Notes: generated by a model from the letters alone, not told the origin. 64,000 bases of DNA from an uncultured Gammaproteobacteria bacterium (GCA_947260025.1 CAMYON010000029.1:1-64000), one strand, 5' to 3'; positions 21,092 through 30,790 are shown, numbered from the stretch's first letter. Numbers and translations: made by a program.

Positions 21092-21711
21092 TCGCGCGCT
21101 CCCAGATCGTCGAGCTTCTGCTGCAGAAACGTCTCGCTGGCAGGTCCTGCAGCGGCGGTTTTCGCCGTACGGTAGGCCTCGATTGCCTCCGCGACCTTGC
21201 CCTGCAGTGCATAGGCATCGCCCCGCAGTTCGGCGACCCGAGCCGAAAACTCATCGGGAAAATCTGCTTCGAGCGTTGCCAGGGCCTGGTCGAACTGGCC
21301 ATTCTGTATTTGCACCGCCGCCAGCCTGGTGCGTGCAACATAGGCCAGCGGCTCCTGGCCAGCGCTACCGACAACCTGCTGCAGGGCAAGCCCGGCCTGA
21401 TCGAATTCACCGTTAGTCACGTGATTCCTGGCCAGTGCCAGTTGCGCCATTAACGCATAATCGGTGGCGGCGTATTCGTTGATCAGGATATCGGCCTGTT
21501 CATTCAGCGCCTGGCTATTGCCGCCGTCGAGTGCAGCAATCATTTTAACGTAATGGCCGGAGGCTTCGGCGGCGATCGTTTCCTGCCTTTCGGTCCAGTA
21601 TTTGTAACCACCGATACCGCCGATACCGATAATTATTCCAAAAACGATCGACATCCCGTTTTCTTTTAGCCAGGCTTTCAGTCTTTCGACCTGTTCTTCT
21701 TCGGTTTCCAT
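21088..21711 (-). CDS. yfgM: YfgM, ancillary translocon-associated TPR protein
   Basis: A 207-residue single-pass inner-membrane protein: a short cytoplasmic N-terminus (METEEEQVERLKAWLKENG), one membrane helix (about 20-40, MSIVFGIIIGIGGIGGYKYW) and a periplasmic helical domain with TPR-like repeats. YfgM associates with SecYEG and periplasmic chaperones such as PpiD. It lies between hisS (9-base gap) and bamB (four-base overlap), the standard gammaproteobacterial order. Confidence 0.9.
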   Translation of the reverse strand: METEEEQVERLKAWLKENGMSIVFGIIIGIGGIGGYKYWTERQETIAAEASGHYVKMIAALDGGNSQALNEQADILINEYAATDYALMAQLALARNHVTNGEFDQAGLALQQVVGSAGQEPLAYVARTRLAAVQIQNGQFDQALATLEADFPDEFSARVAELRGDAYALQGKVAEAIEAYRTAKTAAAGPASETFLQQKLDDLGARD

Positions 21712-21720
21712 TTGGTTTCT

Positions 21721-22998
21721 CTAGTTATTACCCAGTAACGAGTTAATTCGATTGACTATATCCGCTTGCGGGATCTCGTCCTGCTGCCTGTCTTCGCGTA
21801 AATACTTGACGGACACCGTGTTCGCCGCGATTTCTGCCTCGCCAAGTATCAGTGCGATGCGGGCACCCGATTTGTCTGCCTTGCGCATCTGGCTCTTGAA
21901 ACTGCCGCCACCCGCGTGCACCACCAGCCCCAGGCGCGGCAACTGGTCGCGCAGGGTTTCGGCCAGCTGCTGCGCGCGGGGGACACTGTTGTCACCGCGC
22001 ATCAGCAGGTAGACGTCGCAACCGGACTCGCCCTGCGCTCGACCCTGATCGACCAACATCGACACCAGTCGTTCGCATCCCATCGAGAATCCGGCAGCGT
22101 AGTTGGGCTTGCCGCCGAGCTGTTCGACCAGGCCATCGTAGCGCCCGCCACCGCAAACCGTACCCTGGGCACCCAGTGTGTCGGTCACCCATTCAAAAAC
22201 CGTATGGCAATAGTAATCGAGACCACGCACCAGTCGCTGGTTAACCTGGTAAGCGACCCCGGTCTTGTCGAGGATATCCGTCAGTTCGTTAAAATGCTCA
22301 CGAGACTCCTGGTCGAGGCTATCCACGAGCGCCGGTGCGCTCTCGATCAGGGCCTGCATGTCGGGATTCTTACTGTCCAGGATCCGCAGCGGATTGGTCT
22401 CGAGTCGCCGCTGACTGTCTGCATCCAGCGAATCGTAGTGGTCACGAAAGTACTCGACCAGAATACTGCGGAAGCGTTGCCGACAGCCGCTGCTGCCAAG
22501 ACTATTGATCTGCAACTCGATATCCTCGAGGCCAAGCCGCTTCCAGAATCGCGCCGCCAGCAGTATCAGCTCTGCCTCGATATCGGCACCGGGAATACCG
22601 AAGGTTTCGGCACCCAGCTGGTGAAACTGCCGGTAGCGGCCCTTTTGCGGGCGCTCATGGCGGAACATCGGCCCGGAATACCAAAGCCTGTGTTGCTGAT
22701 CCTGCAGCATTCCAGCCTGCAAACCCGCGCGCACCACGCTCGCGGTATTCTCCGGGCGCAGGCTCAGGCTATCGCCGTTGCGATCCTCGAAACTGTACAT
22801 TTCCTTTTCGACGATATCGGTGACGGCACCGATCGAGCGCGCAAACAGCGCCGTCTTTTCGACCACAGGGGTTCTGATTTCGCGATAGCCGTAGGATTCG
22901 GCAAGGGCTCGATACTCATCCTCGAGCTGATTCCAGACGGGCATGTCGGCTGGCAGAATATCGTGCATTCCGCGAATGACCTGAAGTAACTCTGCCAC
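21721..22998 (-). CDS. hisS: Histidyl-tRNA synthetase HisS
   Basis: A 425-residue class II aminoacyl-tRNA synthetase. It has motif 2 around FRHERPQKGRYRQFHQLGAE, the HisRS-specific LVRGLDYYCHTVFEW and CGGGRYDGL, and a C-terminal anticodon-binding domain (VYLLMRGDN...). It charges tRNA-His. It lies in the rlmN-pilW-rodZ-hisS-yfgM-bamB-der block; in E. coli ispG sits between rodZ and hisS, but here that position holds only 13 bases. Confidence 0.96.
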   Translation of the reverse strand: MAELLQVIRGMHDILPADMPVWNQLEDEYRALAESYGYREIRTPVVEKTALFARSIGAVTDIVEKEMYSFEDRNGDSLSLRPENTASVVRAGLQAGMLQDQQHRLWYSGPMFRHERPQKGRYRQFHQLGAETFGIPGADIEAELILLAARFWKRLGLEDIELQINSLGSSGCRQRFRSILVEYFRDHYDSLDADSQRRLETNPLRILDSKNPDMQALIESAPALVDSLDQESREHFNELTDILDKTGVAYQVNQRLVRGLDYYCHTVFEWVTDTLGAQGTVCGGGRYDGLVEQLGGKPNYAAGFSMGCERLVSMLVDQGRAQGESGCDVYLLMRGDNSVPRAQQLAETLRDQLPRLGLVVHAGGGSFKSQMRKADKSGARIALILGEAEIAANTVSVKYLREDRQQDEIPQADIVNRINSLLGNN

Positions 22999-23011
22999 AC
23001 TCGACCCCGTT

Positions 23012-24061
23012 CTAGCCGCCTATTTTGAGACGAGCGGTATTGTCGTCACGTATCCTGGACGAGAAATTAATCTCTTCGTCATTGAACAGGATTTCGACGC
23101 CAAAACCATTACCGAGGAAAACCGAGAACGGCGCCGCACCGGTTAACTCAACCGTCTGGTCCGCGCGCAGCAGGTCATAGACCAGCTGGTAGCCGGAACT
23201 GTCCTTGATGTCGGCCCAGGTATCGGCGTTGACGACAATGCTCAGTTTATCCGAACCGACGGGCGCATTCAGATTCGGCAGATCGCGGCTGCCCAGCACC
23301 GGCTCCAACGCCTCGGTGGTGGCCGCAGCGCTAGCGGCGGGCTCAGGCTGCTGCATCGCGACTGCTTCGTCGGGCTCGGATTCGAGCGGCTCGGGATCGA
23401 CCGGTTCGCTCGCGGCCGGTTCGCTGGCAACAGCCTCGGCTTCGACTGATTCTGCAGCGACCGTTTCACCCTGTGCCGGCGCCTCCGCTTCCGCCAGCTC
23501 CTGCTCCGCCTGGATCGCTTCATCGGCGGCTGCCTGCATCTCCGAAGCAGCCTCGATTTCGGTATTGACCACCTCCGATTCGACCGGCTCGGTTGCTTCC
23601 TGGCTCGAAGTTTGGGTATCCAGCGAAATGGGCGATTCTTCGTCCTGGCTTTTATTCCACCACCAGGCTGCCAGTAACGCCGCGAGCCCCAGGACGACGA
23701 GATAGGTGGTCCATTTTATGCGCACATCGGCGACCGACAATTCGGGTATCGTGTTACTGGTCGAGGATATCGGCGGATCCTCTTCAGAGTAATAATCGAT
23801 GTATTGCTCGATCATGTCGTCTTCATCGAGCGCGACGATTCGCGCATAGGCACGCAAATAGCCTTTGACAAAGATCGGGGCAGTAATTTCTTCGAAGTTA
23901 TTTTCCTCGATAGCCTCGAGGATACCGGGGCTCAGGTGCATACGTCCTGCAACATCTTCGAGCGACAATCCCTGCTGAATCCGAGCTGCCTGCAGACGCT
24001 CCCCTGGGCCGATACCACTCGGCCGGGTTTCCGTCTTCGTCTGTTGCTCTGCCGTTGACAT
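23012..24061 (-). CDS. rodZ: Cytoskeletal morphogenesis protein RodZ
   Basis: A 349-residue protein with a cytoplasmic helix-turn-helix domain (LEDVAGRMHLSPGILEAIEE, about 35-54), a single membrane helix (about 118-135, TYLVVLGLAALLAAWWW), a long Ala/Glu/Pro-rich linker with repeated SEP and EPxxSE units, and a C-terminal periplasmic beta domain beginning LSIVVNADTWADIKD. RodZ links MreB filaments to the cell-wall elongation machinery. Its ATG is one base downstream of the pilW stop. Confidence 0.9.
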   Translation of the reverse strand: MSTAEQQTKTETRPSGIGPGERLQAARIQQGLSLEDVAGRMHLSPGILEAIEENNFEEITAPIFVKGYLRAYARIVALDEDDMIEQYIDYYSEEDPPISSTSNTIPELSVADVRIKWTTYLVVLGLAALLAAWWWNKSQDEESPISLDTQTSSQEATEPVESEVVNTEIEAASEMQAAADEAIQAEQELAEAEAPAQGETVAAESVEAEAVASEPAASEPVDPEPLESEPDEAVAMQQPEPAASAAATTEALEPVLGSRDLPNLNAPVGSDKLSIVVNADTWADIKDSSGYQLVYDLLRADQTVELTGAAPFSVFLGNGFGVEILFNDEEINFSSRIRDDNTARLKIGG

Positions 24062-24062
24062 A

Positions 24063-24812
24063 CTACTGAATCTTTAGCCAGTCCTGGTATTCGCGCGAGT
24101 CGGGAAACTCCGACTCCAAACGTTGCGCCAGCTCGGCAACGTCGCCTGCGCTATCCAGCTCGAGCGTGTTCCGGATTGCCAGCCACAGGCTTTTGGCACT
24201 GGCGCGCGCGGTCAGGTGATAACGATCGATATAAAGCTTCGTCTGGGCGTAATCGCCCTCGCTGAACAGCAATTCACTCATGGTCAGCAATGCCGGCGCA
24301 AAATCGCTCTTTGCGGCCAGCGCCTTGCGCAGGTATTCCCTGGCGTCGTCTCGCTCGTTAACCTTGAGCAAACATATCGCCGCATTGGTATAAGCAAACT
24401 CGGGGGTCTTGTAGAGCGGATCATCGAGTGCGCGCAGGAAGTACTTTTCCGACTCCCGTTCCCTGTTGTTACGGCACAGGAACGCGCCATAATTATTCGC
24501 TGCCTCGGGATTCTTCGGATCAAGCCTGGTCGCGATCCCGTAGTGACGTTCCGCAAGTTCTTTCTGCCCCAGGCGATCCTGCAGAATGGCGTAGGTATAG
24601 TTGGCTTTGACATTGTCGGGATTGTATTGCAGCGCCCTTAACAGTTTTTCACTCGCCAGCTCGAGATTGCCTTGCCGCAGATACCCGATTCCCAGCTCCA
24701 CATTAACGTTACTGGCCGCGTCATTGTCAGTTGGCTTCTTCGAACCCGAGGTTACGCAGCCCTGCAGCAGCCCGAGCAGCAGCAGAAGAACAACAATTTT
24801 CTCAATGCGCAA
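24063..24812 (-). CDS. pilW: Type IV pilus assembly lipoprotein PilW/PilF
   Basis: A 249-residue lipoprotein (lipobox LLQGC with Cys-19) composed of TPR repeats (LGIGYLRQGNLELASEKLLRA, YAILQDRLGQKELAERHYG, NYGAFLCRN and following). This is the pilotin PilF/PilW that helps the PilQ secretin reach and oligomerise in the outer membrane. Its place between rlmN and rodZ is conserved in Gammaproteobacteria with type IV pili; no other pilus gene is in the window. It overlaps the end of rlmN by 11 bases. Confidence 0.9.
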   Translation of the reverse strand: MRIEKIVVLLLLLGLLQGCVTSGSKKPTDNDAASNVNVELGIGYLRQGNLELASEKLLRALQYNPDNVKANYTYAILQDRLGQKELAERHYGIATRLDPKNPEAANNYGAFLCRNNRERESEKYFLRALDDPLYKTPEFAYTNAAICLLKVNERDDAREYLRKALAAKSDFAPALLTMSELLFSEGDYAQTKLYIDRYHLTARASAKSLWLAIRNTLELDSAGDVAELAQRLESEFPDSREYQDWLKIQ

Positions 24813-25923
24813 GATTCACCCCCTCGATCTGGCTGAGGCTCAACTGGTATTTGCTGCTGCGCCGGCTGCGGTCCTGGAAAGCACCGACCAGCTGGCCACA
24901 GGCGGCATCGATATCGTCGCCACGCGCGCGACGGGTCACCGTAACGATCCCCTTGCCCGCGGTGTAATCCCGAAAGCGATCGATCGTGGACTGTTCCGAA
25001 CAGCGGTAAATGGCGTGCGGGTAGGGATTGAACGGAATCAGATTCAGCTTGCAGGGCATGTCGCCTATCAGCTTCACCAGCTGGCGTGCATGTTCGAGGC
25101 TGTCGTTAACGCCTTCCAGCATGACGTATTCGAAAGTGATTTTACGACTCCGGTAGCCATCGATATAGCTGTGACAGGCCTGCATCAATTCCTTGATCGG
25201 GTACTTGCGATTGATCGGCACCAGTTGATTGCGCAACCGATCGTTGGGCGCGTGCAGCGATACCGCGAGCGCCACGTCGGTAACCTGTTCCAGCTTATGC
25301 ATGGCCGGCACGACACCGGCGGTGCTGATGGTGACGCGGCGTTTACTCAGCGCGTAACCGAAATCATCGCACATCATATCGACCGCGGCGATCACCGCAT
25401 CAAAGTTGAGCAGGGGCTCACCCATGCCCATCATCACGACATTGGTTACACCCTGCTCATAGCCTTCCGCGAGCAGGCTATGGTGCGCAAAGTGCAATTG
25501 GGCGATTATTTCAGCGGTGGTCAGATTGCGATTAAACCCCTGCTTCGCGGTCGAGCAAAAACTGCAGTTCAGCGTACAGCCCAATTGCGAGGAAACGCAC
25601 AGGGTCATGCGCGATTTTTCAGGAATCAACACGCACTCGATGGCGTTATCGCTGTCGTCGACGCCAAGCAACCATTTACGCGTACCGTCGGCCGATTTCT
25701 GTTGTTCCAGCATACGTGGATGCTCGATACAACAATGCCGCTGCAGGAACTCCCGCAGTTTCTTGGACATATCGGTCATCAACGCAAAATCCGTCACCCC
25801 GCGCTGGTGCACCCACTGCATCAACTGCCTGGCGCGAAACGGCTTTTCTCCATTGGAGACAAAAAACGTTTCTAGCGCCGCTCGATTGTAATCGAGTAAA
25901 TTAATCTTTTCGGTCACGGGCAT
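24802..25923 (-). CDS. rlmN: Dual-specificity RNA methyltransferase RlmN
   Basis: A 373-residue radical-SAM enzyme that methylates A2503 of 23S rRNA and A37 of certain tRNAs. The 4Fe-4S motif CxxxCxxC is in LNCSFCSTAKQGF, with GMGEPLLNFD and the N-terminal helical domain LLDYNRAALETFF. The catalytic cysteines are in the C-terminal VTVTRRARGDDIDAACGQL region. The start is uncertain: ATG at 25923 (chosen; begins just before the conserved KINLLD), 25959 or 26010 are in frame and none has a good ribosome-binding site. Confidence 0.93.
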   Translation of the reverse strand: MPVTEKINLLDYNRAALETFFVSNGEKPFRARQLMQWVHQRGVTDFALMTDMSKKLREFLQRHCCIEHPRMLEQQKSADGTRKWLLGVDDSDNAIECVLIPEKSRMTLCVSSQLGCTLNCSFCSTAKQGFNRNLTTAEIIAQLHFAHHSLLAEGYEQGVTNVVMMGMGEPLLNFDAVIAAVDMMCDDFGYALSKRRVTISTAGVVPAMHKLEQVTDVALAVSLHAPNDRLRNQLVPINRKYPIKELMQACHSYIDGYRSRKITFEYVMLEGVNDSLEHARQLVKLIGDMPCKLNLIPFNPYPHAIYRCSEQSTIDRFRDYTAGKGIVTVTRRARGDDIDAACGQLVGAFQDRSRRSSKYQLSLSQIEGVNLAH

Positions 25924-26090
25924 CGGATTGGTTGCAGATACTCTGGCTAAGCCAAACATGATTACCCGGCAAGGATAAGGCCGCCGGGTCAATCGCCGAA
26001 TTTTACGCATAAATCAGTTGTAGTAGAAGTGAAAAGCTTCCACTGGAGAAGTATTTACCCGCTTTTGCCTCGATTTTTCGGTAAAACCGC

Positions 26091-26118
26091 TTGTTAGGTC
26101 CGAGTAGCCCGATATAAT
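26091..26118 (+). promoter_or_regulatory. Putative sigma-70 promoter of thrC
   Basis: TTGTTA (26091-26096), a 16-base spacer and a perfect TATAAT (26113-26118), 38 bases upstream of the thrC ATG. The -10 sits in the loop of a small dyad, CCCGA-N6-TCGGG, followed by five T. Confidence 0.6.
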
Positions 26119-26156
26119 TCGGGTTTTTACAGGTTTGACACGGCCGCCCACCCCCG

Positions 26157-27632
26157 ATGATCTTCACCGAAACCCGCGGTAACGACGGCACTCGCGACGC
26201 CCAAATCAGCTTTTCAGGGGCGCTTTTATCACCCATTGCCTCGTTCGGAGGCATCTATAGCCCGAAGTCTCTGACGCCGCTGCCACCCGATTTTCTGGGC
26301 CAGCATATCGAGAGTTCTTACCAGGCCCTGTCGCTGGCGTTACTCGAATACCTGGACATCGACATCGAATCCTCGGTCCTGCGCTCGGCACTTGCCCTGT
26401 ACGATCGTTTCGACGATCCCGCCGACCCGGTGCCGCTGGCAAAGATCGAAGACAAACTGTTCGTCAGCGAGCTTTACCACGGCCCGACCAGGGCATTCAA
26501 GGACATGGCGCTGCAGCCCTTTGGCCTGATATTGTCGAACCTGGCGCAGCAACGGGAGCGGCAGTACCTGATCCTGACGGCAACCAGCGGCGATACCGGT
26601 CCGGCAGCGCTGGAAACCTTTCGCGACCGTCCCAATATTCGCGTCGCCTGCCTTTATCCGGCCGGCGGAACCTCCGACGTGCAGCGTCTGCAAATGGTTA
26701 CCGAGGCGGCGGCCAACCTCAAGGTGATCGGCATCCATGGAAACTTTGACGACGCGCAATCGGCGCTTAAATCGTTGCTGGCTTCGCCCTCATTCAATCA
26801 GCGTCTGGACGAACTCGATATCTCGCTATCGGCCGCCAACTCGGTTAATTTCGGACGCATCATCTTCCAGATGCTGTACCAGTTTCATTCCTATCTTGCG
26901 CTAGTACGCCAGCAGGAAATCGAACTCGGCGACGAAGTCGTTTTACATATCCCCAGCGGTAATTTCGGCAACGCGCTCGGCGCCTACTACGCGCGACGGC
27001 TCGGATTGCCGATCGCAAAGATCGTGATCGCATCGAACGCCAATAACGTGCTCACGGAGTGGATCGACAGCGGGCGCTACGATCTCAGCAAACGTCAATT
27101 GATTGCGACCACGTCACCGGCGATGGATATTCTCAAGTCATCCAACGTCGAGCGGGTGCTGTTTGACCTGTTCGGTGCCGCCCGCACGCGCGATTTGATG
27201 CGGCAGCTCGACGACAACGGCTGGTATCAACTCGAAGCCGACGAACATGACCAGATCAGCGAGATCTTTGCCGCGGACTTTTGTTCCGACGAAGAAAGCA
27301 TGCATTACATCAAACAGGCGTTCGACGCTGGATACCTGATGGACCCGCACACCGCCACCTGTTTCAAATCCTGTCGTGCGCCCGCGTTTGCGGACCGGGT
27401 AAATATCATCTATTCAACCGCGGAATGGACCAAGTTCGCACCGATTATCGATCAGGCGATCAATGGTAACCGCGGGCAGGCTGATCGCAGCGCGCTGGAA
27501 GCGATCGCCGCGTCCGCCAATGTCGAGGTTCCACCGATGATCGCCAGCCTGTTCGAGAAACCGGTCGCGCACCCCGACGTGGTTGCGAGACAGGATATCG
27601 AGGCCGAGATACTGAAATTCCTCGAAACCTGA
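26157..27632 (+). CDS. thrC: Threonine synthase ThrC
   Basis: A 491-residue fold-type II PLP enzyme that converts O-phosphohomoserine to threonine. The PLP lysine is in HGPTRAFKDMALQPF, with ATSGDTGPAALE as the phosphate-binding loop and PSGNFGNALGAYYA downstream. The N-terminus starts with the usual FTETRGNDG. No Shine-Dalgarno sequence is evident before the ATG, although the promoter is strong. It is separated from hom, its pathway partner, by two genes on the opposite strand. Confidence 0.95.
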   Translation: MIFTETRGNDGTRDAQISFSGALLSPIASFGGIYSPKSLTPLPPDFLGQHIESSYQALSLALLEYLDIDIESSVLRSALALYDRFDDPADPVPLAKIEDKLFVSELYHGPTRAFKDMALQPFGLILSNLAQQRERQYLILTATSGDTGPAALETFRDRPNIRVACLYPAGGTSDVQRLQMVTEAAANLKVIGIHGNFDDAQSALKSLLASPSFNQRLDELDISLSAANSVNFGRIIFQMLYQFHSYLALVRQQEIELGDEVVLHIPSGNFGNALGAYYARRLGLPIAKIVIASNANNVLTEWIDSGRYDLSKRQLIATTSPAMDILKSSNVERVLFDLFGAARTRDLMRQLDDNGWYQLEADEHDQISEIFAADFCSDEESMHYIKQAFDAGYLMDPHTATCFKSCRAPAFADRVNIIYSTAEWTKFAPIIDQAINGNRGQADRSALEAIAASANVEVPPMIASLFEKPVAHPDVVARQDIEAEILKFLET

Positions 27633-27634
27633 AC

Positions 27635-28855
27635 TTACTGTTCGGGTGGGAGTTCCGCCTCGGTCCAGCGCATCACCAGCAGCCCGGCGACCCCCAGTAC
27701 CGCGAAACCGAGGACCAGTGGCAACACCGTTGAGTTGTAGGCATCGGCCACGATCACGCCAAAAATCACCGAAATCAGCGTCGATATGGATCCCACAACC
27801 GCCGATCCGAGGCCGGCGATGTGCCCCAACGGCTCCATCGCCAGTGCATTCAGGTTGCCGAACAGAATACCGAAACAGAAGAACAGCGGCAGCAGGTAAA
27901 GCATCAGCAGGTTCAAATGTGGATGGCCATCGAAATACCATGCGCACAACAGGAAGCAAAAAGACAACAGGCATATCGACCGCAGGGCGATACGCGACAA
28001 CCGGCGCATGCCGAAACGCATGACCAGACGCGCATTGACCAGCGAGGCGCAGCCAATCGAGACCGCAAGGATGCCGAAATACAGCGGGAATAGCAGCTGT
28101 AACTGATACTGAACCTGGAATATCTGCTGCGAACTGCTGAGGTAGCCGAGGAAGGCGCCGAAGATGAAGCCCATCGTCAGCGTGTAACCCAGTGCGGCCC
28201 GGATACGTAGAATGGCTCTTACGTCGAAAATCAGCTGCGCGAACGAGAACGCGATGCGATTGCCCCTGGTCAGGGTCTCCGGCTGACGTCGCCAGAACCA
28301 AAAGCCGACCGCCAGCGCGAGGCACAGGAACATCACGTAGATGTAATGCCAGTCAGCCAGCAACAGGATGCCCTGGCCCACGGCCGGCGCGAACACCGGC
28401 ACCAGGATGAACACGGTCATGACGAAAGACATCACGCGCGCCATCTCGCGCCCCTTGTACTTGTCGCGCACCAGGGCGATCGAGACGATGCGCGGGCCCG
28501 AGGCGCCCAATCCCTGCAGGAATCGACCCATCAGCATTTGCGTAAAATCGACCGCGACAATCGATAACAAACAGCCCAGGGTAAATAGCAACAAGCCTGA
28601 CAGGATCGCGGGGCGGCGGCCGATGGAATCCGACAACGGTCCGAAAAAGAGCTGCCCCAGGCCCATACCGGCAAAAAATACCGAGATGACGTATTGACTG
28701 TCGTTGATACGAGTGACGCCGAGATCGGCCGCTATTTCCGGCAGCGCAGGCAACATCGCGTCGATGGACAACGCCACCAGCGAAATGATCAACGCGATCA
28801 GGATCACGAATTCGGCGAAACCCGGCCCGGGGCTGGCAGTTGCGCGCGTAGTCAC
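27635..28855 (-). CDS. Bcr/CflA family multidrug MFS exporter
   Basis: A 406-residue major facilitator with 12 hydrophobic segments. The start matches Bcr/CflA drug-proton antiporters: LSIDAMLPALPEIAADLG, then GLGQLFFGPLSDSIGRRP (the loop 2-3 signature) and GRFLQGLGASGPRIVSIALVRD. It probably exports small toxic compounds from the cytoplasm. It lies 21 bases after the GNAT gene, which follows hom by 18 bases, so the three likely share a transcript. The 3' end abuts thrC (2 bases apart, convergent). Confidence 0.85.
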   Translation of the reverse strand: MTTRATASPGPGFAEFVILIALIISLVALSIDAMLPALPEIAADLGVTRINDSQYVISVFFAGMGLGQLFFGPLSDSIGRRPAILSGLLLFTLGCLLSIVAVDFTQMLMGRFLQGLGASGPRIVSIALVRDKYKGREMARVMSFVMTVFILVPVFAPAVGQGILLLADWHYIYVMFLCLALAVGFWFWRRQPETLTRGNRIAFSFAQLIFDVRAILRIRAALGYTLTMGFIFGAFLGYLSSSQQIFQVQYQLQLLFPLYFGILAVSIGCASLVNARLVMRFGMRRLSRIALRSICLLSFCFLLCAWYFDGHPHLNLLMLYLLPLFFCFGILFGNLNALAMEPLGHIAGLGSAVVGSISTLISVIFGVIVADAYNSTVLPLVLGFAVLGVAGLLVMRWTEAELPPEQ

Positions 28856-28876
28856 TGTCGTATTGGCCCGGTCCTT

Positions 28877-29323
28877 TCAGCCGGATGTCAGAGCGGTCAT
28901 CAGGCAACTGGCGCTGTCCGGGCAGAGTGCAGCAAACTGCCTGGTTTGCGCGATGGCGGCAGGCACTTGCGCGCGCTCCACCCGGCTGAATCCCAGGTTT
29001 TCGAAGTACCCCGCGGCGGTTTCGGTCAACAGGTAAACCGCTTCCCTGCCCTGCAGTTGCGCCTGCCCGAGCAGAAATTCGACGATTGCTCGCGCCAGGC
29101 CACGCTCCCGGTACTCTGGCTGCACCACGACCGAACGCAGCAGGCCGAAATTACCCGCTGGTTCCAGCCCGCCAGCGGCAACCAGCCTGTCGCCATCAAA
29201 CATTCCGCAAAAAATCTCGGCACACTCACCGATATCCTCGATCGGCAAATCGTTGTTTTTCAACAGGTTTTCAAGTTGACCCAGGCAATCGGCTGACAGC
29301 CAGGCTATCGAACCGAGCGACAT
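28877..29323 (-). CDS. GNAT acetyltransferase, ArsN2-like
   Basis: A 148-residue GNAT-fold protein. LENLLKNNDLPIEDI, GLLRSVVVQPEYRERGLARAI, YLLTETAAGYFENLGF and QFAALCPDSASCLM match the family annotated as ArsN2, arsenic-resistance N-acetyltransferases usually found in ars clusters. The acetyl-CoA loop is PEYRERGLA. No ars gene lies nearby, so the substrate may differ; it could modify an amino-containing toxin. Downstream is an MFS exporter, which would fit a modify-and-export pair (inference). Confidence 0.72.
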   Translation of the reverse strand: MSLGSIAWLSADCLGQLENLLKNNDLPIEDIGECAEIFCGMFDGDRLVAAGGLEPAGNFGLLRSVVVQPEYRERGLARAIVEFLLGQAQLQGREAVYLLTETAAGYFENLGFSRVERAQVPAAIAQTRQFAALCPDSASCLMTALTSG

Positions 29324-29341
29324 TAAGCGCGTGCTCTCGAA

Positions 29342-30658
29342 TCAATCGCCATCCAGCGTCTCGACCCGGATACGGTGGACATCCCCATGCACGACGTCGA
29401 GTCCGGTTATCGCCGCGATCGCATCGTCCATCTGCTGCTCCCGGATCTTTTGCGTCAGCATGATGATCGTCGCACGGGTAACGCCTGACTCGGGTTCCTT
29501 CTGCAGGATTGCCTCGATCGAGATATCGTTATCGCCCATGATGCGGGTAATCTCCGCCATCACGCCGGGACGGTCATCGACCCGCATGCGCAGGTAATAG
29601 GCGGTCTGGATTTCGCTGATAGGCAAAATGGGAATATCGACGATCTGATCGGGTTGAAACGCCAGGTGCGGCACCCGGTTCTGCGCATCGGTGGTAATCG
29701 TGCGCGCGACATCGATGATATCGGCAATCACCGCCGAGGCGGTCGGGTCGGCGCCTGCACCGGCGCCATAGTAGAGCGACGGGCCCAGCTTATCGGCCAT
29801 CACCAGCACCGCGTTCATGACGCCGTCGACACTTGCTATCAGGCGTTTTTCCGGAATCAGCGTGGGATGCACTCGCATTTCAATGCCCTGTGCGCTGCGC
29901 CGGGCAACGCCGAGATGCTTGATGCGATAACCCAGCTGGCCGGCATAGACGACATCTTCGGCGGAAACGCCGCCGATGCCTTCGGTATAAACCGCGTCGA
30001 ACTGCAGCGGAATGCCAAATGCGATCGACGACAAAATACAAAGCTTGTGCGCCGCGTCGATTCCCTCGATATCGAAGGTAGGATCCGCCTCCGCGTATCC
30101 CAGCGCTTGCGCCTCGGCCAGCACGTCATCGAAATCGCGCCCTTTGTCCCGCATCTCGGTAAGGATGAAATTACCGGTGCCGTTAATGATACCTGCCACC
30201 GATTCGATATGATTCGCGCTCAAGCCTTCGCGAATCGACTTGATGATCGGAATACCACCGGCAACGGCGGCTTCGAATACGACATTGATCCCCTGATGCT
30301 GGGCCGCGGCAAAAATTTCGTTACCATGCAGGGCGATCATCGCCTTGTTGGCGGTGACCACGTGCTTGCCGTTTTCGATCGCCTGCATCACCAGTTGCAG
30401 TGCCGGCTCGTAGCCGCCGATCAGTTCGATGACGATATCGATCTCGGGGTTGTTAACGACCTCGAACGGATCGGCTACCAGCTCGATATCACCGCTACCC
30501 GTTGGCATGCCAGCGCCAACATCACGCCGCGACGCCTGCACGATCTCGATCTTGCGGCCCGCACGGCGGGCTATTTCGGCGGCATTGTTTTGCAGCACCA
30601 GCGCGGTGCTCGCGCCCACGGTACCAACGCCAAGTAAACCAAGTTTTACCGGTTTCAA
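29342..30658 (-). CDS. hom: Homoserine dehydrogenase
   Basis: A 438-residue monofunctional homoserine dehydrogenase: NAD(P)-binding GVGTVGAST at the N-terminus, catalytic region with VFEAAVAGGIPIIKSIREGL, NGTGNFILTEM and YAEADPTFDIEG, and a C-terminal ACT domain (YYLRMRVDDRPGVMAEI...) for threonine feedback. It makes homoserine for threonine and methionine. I choose a TTG start at 30658, which follows GGAGA by 7 bases and begins KPVKLGLLGVG; an upstream start at 30703 is possible. Confidence 0.93.
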   Translation of the reverse strand: MKPVKLGLLGVGTVGASTALVLQNNAAEIARRAGRKIEIVQASRRDVGAGMPTGSGDIELVADPFEVVNNPEIDIVIELIGGYEPALQLVMQAIENGKHVVTANKAMIALHGNEIFAAAQHQGINVVFEAAVAGGIPIIKSIREGLSANHIESVAGIINGTGNFILTEMRDKGRDFDDVLAEAQALGYAEADPTFDIEGIDAAHKLCILSSIAFGIPLQFDAVYTEGIGGVSAEDVVYAGQLGYRIKHLGVARRSAQGIEMRVHPTLIPEKRLIASVDGVMNAVLVMADKLGPSLYYGAGAGADPTASAVIADIIDVARTITTDAQNRVPHLAFQPDQIVDIPILPISEIQTAYYLRMRVDDRPGVMAEITRIMGDNDISIEAILQKEPESGVTRATIIMLTQKIREQQMDDAIAAITGLDVVHGDVHRIRVETLDGD

Positions 30659-30790
30659 TACAAGTCTCCAGAAAGCTTTGCAGGGGGATTTTAGACCGCG
30701 CAACCTTAAGAAATGTATACCCGGGTGTCAACCACGAGTAACGCTGCGGCGACGTTGATCACGCAATCGAATTACTTTATTCTGCCGCCC

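Noticed and set aside
21916-22989. 357-codon open frame on the plus strand over hisS
   Set aside because: Antisense shadow of hisS; no motif, start or ribosome-binding site.
24601-25875. 424-codon open frame on the plus strand over rlmN
   Set aside because: It is the antisense reading of rlmN and pilW; His- and Arg-rich residues without any domain pattern, while the minus strand has clear RlmN motifs.
29654-30637. 327-codon open frame on the plus strand over hom
   Set aside because: Antisense shadow of homoserine dehydrogenase, which has full motif support.
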